9,244 nucleotides of DNA, from assembly GCA_030149405.1 (NCBI GenBank), contig JASBRM010000082.1, positions 1 through 9,244 of the forward strand, given 5' to 3'. Below, piece by piece: positions 6,161 through 9,244 of the stretch (its first letter is position 1; the number at the start of each line of letters is the position of its first letter). The DNA comes from Neptuniibacter sp. (lineage in GTDB: Bacteria > Pseudomonadota > Gammaproteobacteria > Pseudomonadales > Balneatricaceae). The notes under the pieces are model-generated. The model did not search any database, was not told where the DNA came from, and worked only from the letters and a program-made list of their open reading frames with translations. Made by a program: the position numbers and the translations under genes.

Positions 6161-6937
6161 ATGAAGAAATTTTTGCTGTTTCTGTTGGTGTGTTTTCAGA
6201 CCGGCTGTGTCGTTACGGATCAGCTGAAAAGTATGTCATCAGAACAACCGAAAACCGAGCAGGAAATGGAAGCTAAAGTTCGGGAGATGGAACAGGCATC
6301 AATTGATGAGTACTACGAGCGTAAACGTGCTCATCTGGAAGCGGAAAAAGCTTACCTGGCCGAAAAAGATGCAATGCTTGAGAAAGAACGCGCTATGTTG
6401 CAACGTCAGGTTGTGCAGGTTAACCCGGATCCAAATGGGATAGATCCAATCAGCGAAGCGTTATCGCAGATGGCCGTACAAATGAATGCTGGTCTTTTAC
6501 AGAATCGAGTTAAACGCTTGCCAGTCGCGGTTGTTCCGTTCACTAATCTGCATAATGAACGTAAGGTTGGCAGGTTTGGAGAACGTCTCGAGCAGGGGAT
6601 GATCTATCAAATGCAACAGCATGGATACAATATGGTTGATTACCGTGCTGCGGGTCTGGTCACTTCTTCAAAAGAGCCTCTTTCCAGACAGAACCTATCC
6701 GAGTTGCGTGTCCGTTATAAAGTGTATTTCCTGGTAACGGGAACTTACGCGCAGCATTCTGATGGTATTGTGGTGAATGCACGGGTTATCGATACTACAA
6801 CGCGGCAGGTGGTAGCGAGTGGACAGAGCCACATTGCTAATTCACGCTTGGAAGGTGCTTTACCCGGATATAACCCGCTACAGTCTCTTAATAAGGGATT
6901 GATCATTGAAAACTCTAATGGACCTGCGGGGCAATAA
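6161..6937 (+). CDS. flgO: Flagellar outer-membrane lipoprotein FlgO
   Basis: FlgO is an outer-membrane lipoprotein needed for full motility and flagellar stability in Vibrio cholerae, thought to sit in the outer disk with FlgP. The protein has 258 residues. Signal peptide MKKFLLFLLVCFQTGC, lipidated at C16, followed by Val. Residues ~30-85 are very rich in Glu, Lys and Arg with regular heptad-like spacing and should form a long coiled coil (EMEAKVREMEQ, HLEAEKAYLAEKDAMLEKE). The FlgO domain follows at ~116-227: VAVVPFTNLHNERKVGRFGE, YNMVDYRA, VYFLVTGTYAQHSDGIVVN, ARVIDTTTRQVVASGQ. A ~30-residue tail ends the protein. Start ATG 6161 with GGAAGA six bases upstream; the preceding in-frame TTG is not needed. 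It is followed by flgP after 32 bases, a likely operon, and is divergent from flgT. Confidence 0.9.
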   Translation: MKKFLLFLLVCFQTGCVVTDQLKSMSSEQPKTEQEMEAKVREMEQASIDEYYERKRAHLEAEKAYLAEKDAMLEKERAMLQRQVVQVNPDPNGIDPISEALSQMAVQMNAGLLQNRVKRLPVAVVPFTNLHNERKVGRFGERLEQGMIYQMQQHGYNMVDYRAAGLVTSSKEPLSRQNLSELRVRYKVYFLVTGTYAQHSDGIVVNARVIDTTTRQVVASGQSHIANSRLEGALPGYNPLQSLNKGLIIENSNGPAGQ

Positions 6938-6969
6938 CTGTGACAGTCAAAGGGAACCATAGGAAAACC

Positions 6970-7437
6970 ATGATTAAAAAGTTTTTGTCTCTGATGGTAT
7001 TGCTACCTGCCCTGAGTATTTTGCCGGGCTGCGAAACAGTAACTGAATCAGTCGTTAAAGTTGCTGAAGCGCTTCCTGATATAAACCTGCCTCCCAGTAG
7101 CAAAGAGGCCCCGCCTGAAAATTGGGTAAGAGCTACAGGCTATGCACCAATCAGCCTGCAGCCTGGAGCAACCAAACAGCACAAAGTGTTGATGGCAATG
7201 AGGGCCTCTAAATTAAGGGCCTATCAGGAGCTGGCTGGGGTTGTTCACGGACAGTATCTGTTTGGAACCACAACTGTACAGGATATGGTGCTGCAAAATG
7301 ATCAGTTCAAAACAGCGGTTTCCGGAATCGTGCGAGGAGCTCGTGTTGTTAAAACCTATCCGGTCCAAGAAGATACATATGCCACTATTCTTGAAGTAGA
7401 TATGAATCAGGTACAAAGGGCTTGGGTAAGTAAATAA
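6970..7437 (+). CDS. flgP: Flagellar outer-membrane lipoprotein FlgP (LPP20 family)
   Basis: FlgP is an LPP20-family lipoprotein; in Vibrio it is needed for motility and colonisation and builds the outer-membrane disk around the flagellum (in Campylobacter a large basal disk). This one has 155 residues. Signal peptide with lipobox ILPGC and lipid anchor at C21, followed by Glu, so outer-membrane location. A proline-rich linker (LPDINLPPSSKEAPP, ~38-52) leads to the LPP20-like domain ~55-155 with RATGYAPIS, MRASKLRAYQELAGVVHG and VRGARVVKTYPV. ATG 6970 is chosen over an in-frame GTG at 6940 because the signal peptide starts cleanly at MIKKF and AGGA lies just upstream. Second gene of flgOP, closed by a strong terminator. 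Confidence 0.9.
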   Translation: MIKKFLSLMVLLPALSILPGCETVTESVVKVAEALPDINLPPSSKEAPPENWVRATGYAPISLQPGATKQHKVLMAMRASKLRAYQELAGVVHGQYLFGTTTVQDMVLQNDQFKTAVSGIVRGARVVKTYPVQEDTYATILEVDMNQVQRAWVSK

Positions 7438-7467
7438 GCGTTAATATAACCGTTGGATTTATCAAAT

Positions 7468-7495
7468 AAAAAGGAGGCTTTAGCCTCCTTTTTTT
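7468..7495. terminator. Bidirectional intrinsic terminator between flgP and the DUF1244 gene
   Basis: AAGGAGGC (7471-7478) pairs with GCCTCCTT (7483-7490) around a TTTA loop, flanked by AAA on the left and TTTTT on the right, so the stem can lengthen and a U-tract exists both ways. It lies 30 bases after the flgP stop and next to the stop of the convergent gene at 7499. Confidence 0.93.
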
Positions 7496-7498
7496 AAC

Positions 7499-7792
7499 TT
7501 ATTTTGACTGAGTTGCCTCAAACGCAGCAAGTTGCTCTGGCGTAGCCTTGGTCTGATATTTGTCTTTCCAGCTGTCGTAAGGCTCACCGTAAACGAGCTC
7601 ACGAGCGCTTTCGTAATCTACTTCGTGGCCGCGTTTTTCAGCTTCAGCTTTATACCACTTGCTTAGGCAGTTACGGCAAAAACCAGCCAGAATCATCAGA
7701 TCGATATTCTGCACATCTTTGCGATTGTCCAGATGTTCAAGTAAGCGGCGAAATGCTGCAGCTTCTATCTCAGTTTGAGTTTGCTTATCCAT
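7499..7792 (-). CDS. DUF1244 domain-containing protein
   Basis: A 97-residue soluble protein with no signal peptide, matching the DUF1244 family in length and motifs: FRRLLEHLDNRKDVQNIDLM near 15-33, AGFCRNCLSKWYKAEA at ~36-51 and YGEPYDSWKDKYQ at ~68-80. The paired cysteines in FCRNC are the family's striking feature and could bind a metal or act in redox chemistry, but no function is established that I know of. Start ATG 7792 with GAGG five bases upstream. It starts 20 bases after the glnD stop on the same strand and is probably cotranscribed with it. Cytoplasmic. Confidence 0.88.
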   Translation of the reverse strand: MDKQTQTEIEAAAFRRLLEHLDNRKDVQNIDLMILAGFCRNCLSKWYKAEAEKRGHEVDYESARELVYGEPYDSWKDKYQTKATPEQLAAFEATQSK

Positions 7793-7812
7793 AGTGGCCT
7801 CGATGATTCAGT

Positions 7813-9102
7813 TTAGTGATTATTGAGTTGTAAGCTCTCATCAAGATGCTCACAGATCTCTTGTTGTAACTTTTCACACAAAGCCGGATCGGATACAGGC
7901 AATCCGCTTTGGTCTGTAATGAAGAAAAAGTCTTCTACGCGCTCACCAATACTCGCAATACGTGCTTTGCGTACGGAAAGGTTGTGTGATGAGAATATCA
8001 AGCCAATTTTAGCGAGCAGGCCGGGGCGATCTGGCGTAATCACTTCAATAATGGTCTGATGAGCTACTGCGTCATTACTGATGTTTACCTCAGTCGGCAT
8101 GGCGAAAAGCTTCATTTGGCGTGGCACTCGCCGCTGAATGATCTCTGGGTAATCATTCGGGTCATCCAGTTCTTCAATCAACCGCTGCTTTATCTTGAAC
8201 AAATGCTCAGGGTTTTCCGATAAGGCGGTGTTGTCATCACTGAGGACGACATAGGTATTTAGGGCATGGCCGCTATCGGTAACAATAATTCGGGCATCCT
8301 GAATGTTCAGGTGCAACTGATCCATGGTTGCTACAGTGGCGGCAAACAGGTTTTGTATATCCTGGCTGTAGATAAAAATCTCAGTTGCGCCTTCAAATAC
8401 GCGATGAGAAGTTTGTCGGATCAGTACCAGAGGTATCTCAGGGGATGGGTGTTCAATAATTGCTTTACTGTGTTCAGCAACGCTCTGGGCGGTTTCACGT
8501 AGGAAATAATCGTCGCCAATGCTTGCCCATAAAGATTCTACCGCTTGTTCATTAACGCCCTGGCGCCTTAATAACAGCATTGCTTCATGCTGGATCTGTT
8601 CAATCCGGTCTTCTTTGTTAATTGGATTTTCCAGACCGCGGCGTAAAGACCGTTTAGTGTCGGTATAGAGTTTGCGCATCAAAGTTGCGCGCCAGCTATT
8701 CCAGAGGCTGTGGTTGGTTGCATTAATGTCTGCGATCGTCAGCACATACAGATAGTCCAGATGAGTTACGTCTCGGACCTGCTGTGCGAATCGATGAATA
8801 ACTTCAGGGTCTGAAATATCTTTACGTTGAGCAGTCATCGACATGAGTAGGTGGTTACGAACCAGCCAGGAAACCAAATGGGTATCCCATTTTCCGAGGT
8901 GATGCATTTCACAGAATTCAATGACGTCTTCGGCGCCAAGTTCAGAGTGATCTCCACCTCTGCCTTTAGCAATATCATGGAACAACGCTGCAATGTAGAG
9001 AAGCTCTATCTTAGGTAGATGATTAACAATCCTATGAGCGATAGGGAACTCTTCTCGATGATCATTATGCCTGAACTGGCGGCACTTCTGGATCACCTTC
9101 AT
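7813..9102 (-). CDS. glnD: GlnD (PII uridylyltransferase/uridylyl-removing enzyme), C-terminal half only; HD and ACT domains
   Basis: GlnD senses glutamine and uridylylates or deuridylylates PII proteins, controlling nitrogen assimilation. Full-length proteins are about 900 residues: nucleotidyltransferase, helical, HD, ACT, ACT. This frame has 429 residues from its first ATG and retains most of the HD domain (H42-D43 in ALFHDIAKGRGGDHS, WLVRNHLLMSMTAQRKDI, TIADINATN), ACT1 ~238-310 (ATEIFIYSQDIQNLFAA, HLNIQDARI) and ACT2 ~350-425 (EVITPDRPGLLAKIG, ARIASIGERVEDFFF). GlnD-like sequence continues upstream of ATG 9102 as FHIYTVDAHT, to about 9132. It then stops; an in-frame TGA occurs at 9175-9177 and no frame to the window end encodes the transferase domain. 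Either the gene is truncated (loss of uridylyltransferase activity expected) or the contig end is chimeric. The ATG is probably not a natural start. Confidence 0.9.
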   Translation of the reverse strand: MKVIQKCRQFRHNDHREEFPIAHRIVNHLPKIELLYIAALFHDIAKGRGGDHSELGAEDVIEFCEMHHLGKWDTHLVSWLVRNHLLMSMTAQRKDISDPEVIHRFAQQVRDVTHLDYLYVLTIADINATNHSLWNSWRATLMRKLYTDTKRSLRRGLENPINKEDRIEQIQHEAMLLLRRQGVNEQAVESLWASIGDDYFLRETAQSVAEHSKAIIEHPSPEIPLVLIRQTSHRVFEGATEIFIYSQDIQNLFAATVATMDQLHLNIQDARIIVTDSGHALNTYVVLSDDNTALSENPEHLFKIKQRLIEELDDPNDYPEIIQRRVPRQMKLFAMPTEVNISNDAVAHQTIIEVITPDRPGLLAKIGLIFSSHNLSVRKARIASIGERVEDFFFITDQSGLPVSDPALCEKLQQEICEHLDESLQLNNH

Positions 9103-9244
9103 TGTATGGGCGTCAACAGTATATATATGGAACCGAAATTCTGATGATATTCGGTCAATTATATAAATACATGTTCATGCATGCGAGCGTCCAGTTTCCG
9201 GGGGTTGAAAGCCGGATCTGGCAGAATAACGAAGACATCAGCGG
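9103..9244. other. glnD breakpoint and unidentified terminal sequence
   Basis: From 9132 down to 9103 the minus strand still reads FHIYTVDAHT of GlnD. Beyond this the homology ends. Bases 9121-9180 are AT-rich (17 G+C of 60), then 9181-9244 rise to 36 of 64. Two frames are open to the window end: minus from the edge to TAA at 9159-9161 (27 residues, containing VFVILPDPAFNPRK) and plus from ATG 9144 (containing VQFPGVESRIWQNNEDIS). I recognise neither, and neither resembles GlnD. Confidence 0.6.

Noticed and set aside
6940..6969. GTG start for flgP
   Set aside because: It would add nine charged residues before the signal peptide; ATG 6970 with AGGA just upstream is a better start.
7471..7478. 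AAGGAGG as a strong ribosome binding site
   Set aside because: It is the stem of the flgP terminator and no start codon follows at a suitable distance.
1..9244. CRISPR array, tRNA, rRNA, insertion sequence or phage genes
   Set aside because: No spaced direct repeat series, tRNA-like cloverleaf, transposase motif or phage protein was seen on either strand.

Overview
The window looks like chromosomal DNA of a motile gammaproteobacterium, probably a marine Oceanospirillales- or Pseudomonadales-type organism. That placement is an inference from gene content: a FabY-type initiating ketoacyl synthase (known from Pseudomonas), a Vibrio-type flgT/flgO/flgP flagellar locus, a YiaD-like OmpA lipoprotein, and prfC, tatD and glnD of gammaproteobacterial type. 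No mobile element, CRISPR array, tRNA or rRNA was seen. Both ends fall in truncated genes.

Layout, left to right. The 3' part of prfC (release factor RF3) runs in from the left edge and ends at an intrinsic terminator. A TatD-family metallohydrolase follows on the same strand. Converging on it, and overlapping it by 17 bp, is a minus-strand pair: fabY (TTG start), then a small lipoprotein of unknown function. A 231-bp divergent intergenic region with short repeats separates fabY from a plus-strand yiaD-like OmpA/glycine-zipper lipoprotein gene. That gene ends at a strong terminator shared with the convergent flgT. flgT (minus) is divergent from flgO-flgP (plus). The three are predicted to build the H-ring/outer-disk parts of a sheathed or sodium-type polar flagellum around the outer-membrane end of the basal body. 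The flgT-flgO intergenic region holds the best regulatory signals in the window: two identical-architecture palindromes (AACA-N3-TGTT) exactly 40 bp apart, and a sigma-28-like promoter. A second bidirectional terminator separates flgP from a minus-strand pair, glnD then a DUF1244 gene.

The main anomaly is at the right edge. The glnD reading frame holds only the HD domain and two ACT domains. GlnD-like sequence stops near position 9132, the frame is closed by a stop at 9175-9177, and the last ~110 bases do not encode the missing nucleotidyltransferase half. This is either a real truncation or rearrangement, or a chimeric contig end; the sequence alone cannot decide. I did not find a wholly new multi-gene system. 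The points most worth following are the paired operator in the flagellar locus, the glnD breakpoint, the alternative hairpins ahead of tatD, the fabY start region and the unknown lipoprotein coupled to fabY. Four of the nine genes encode predicted lipoproteins, so the window is rich in envelope functions.
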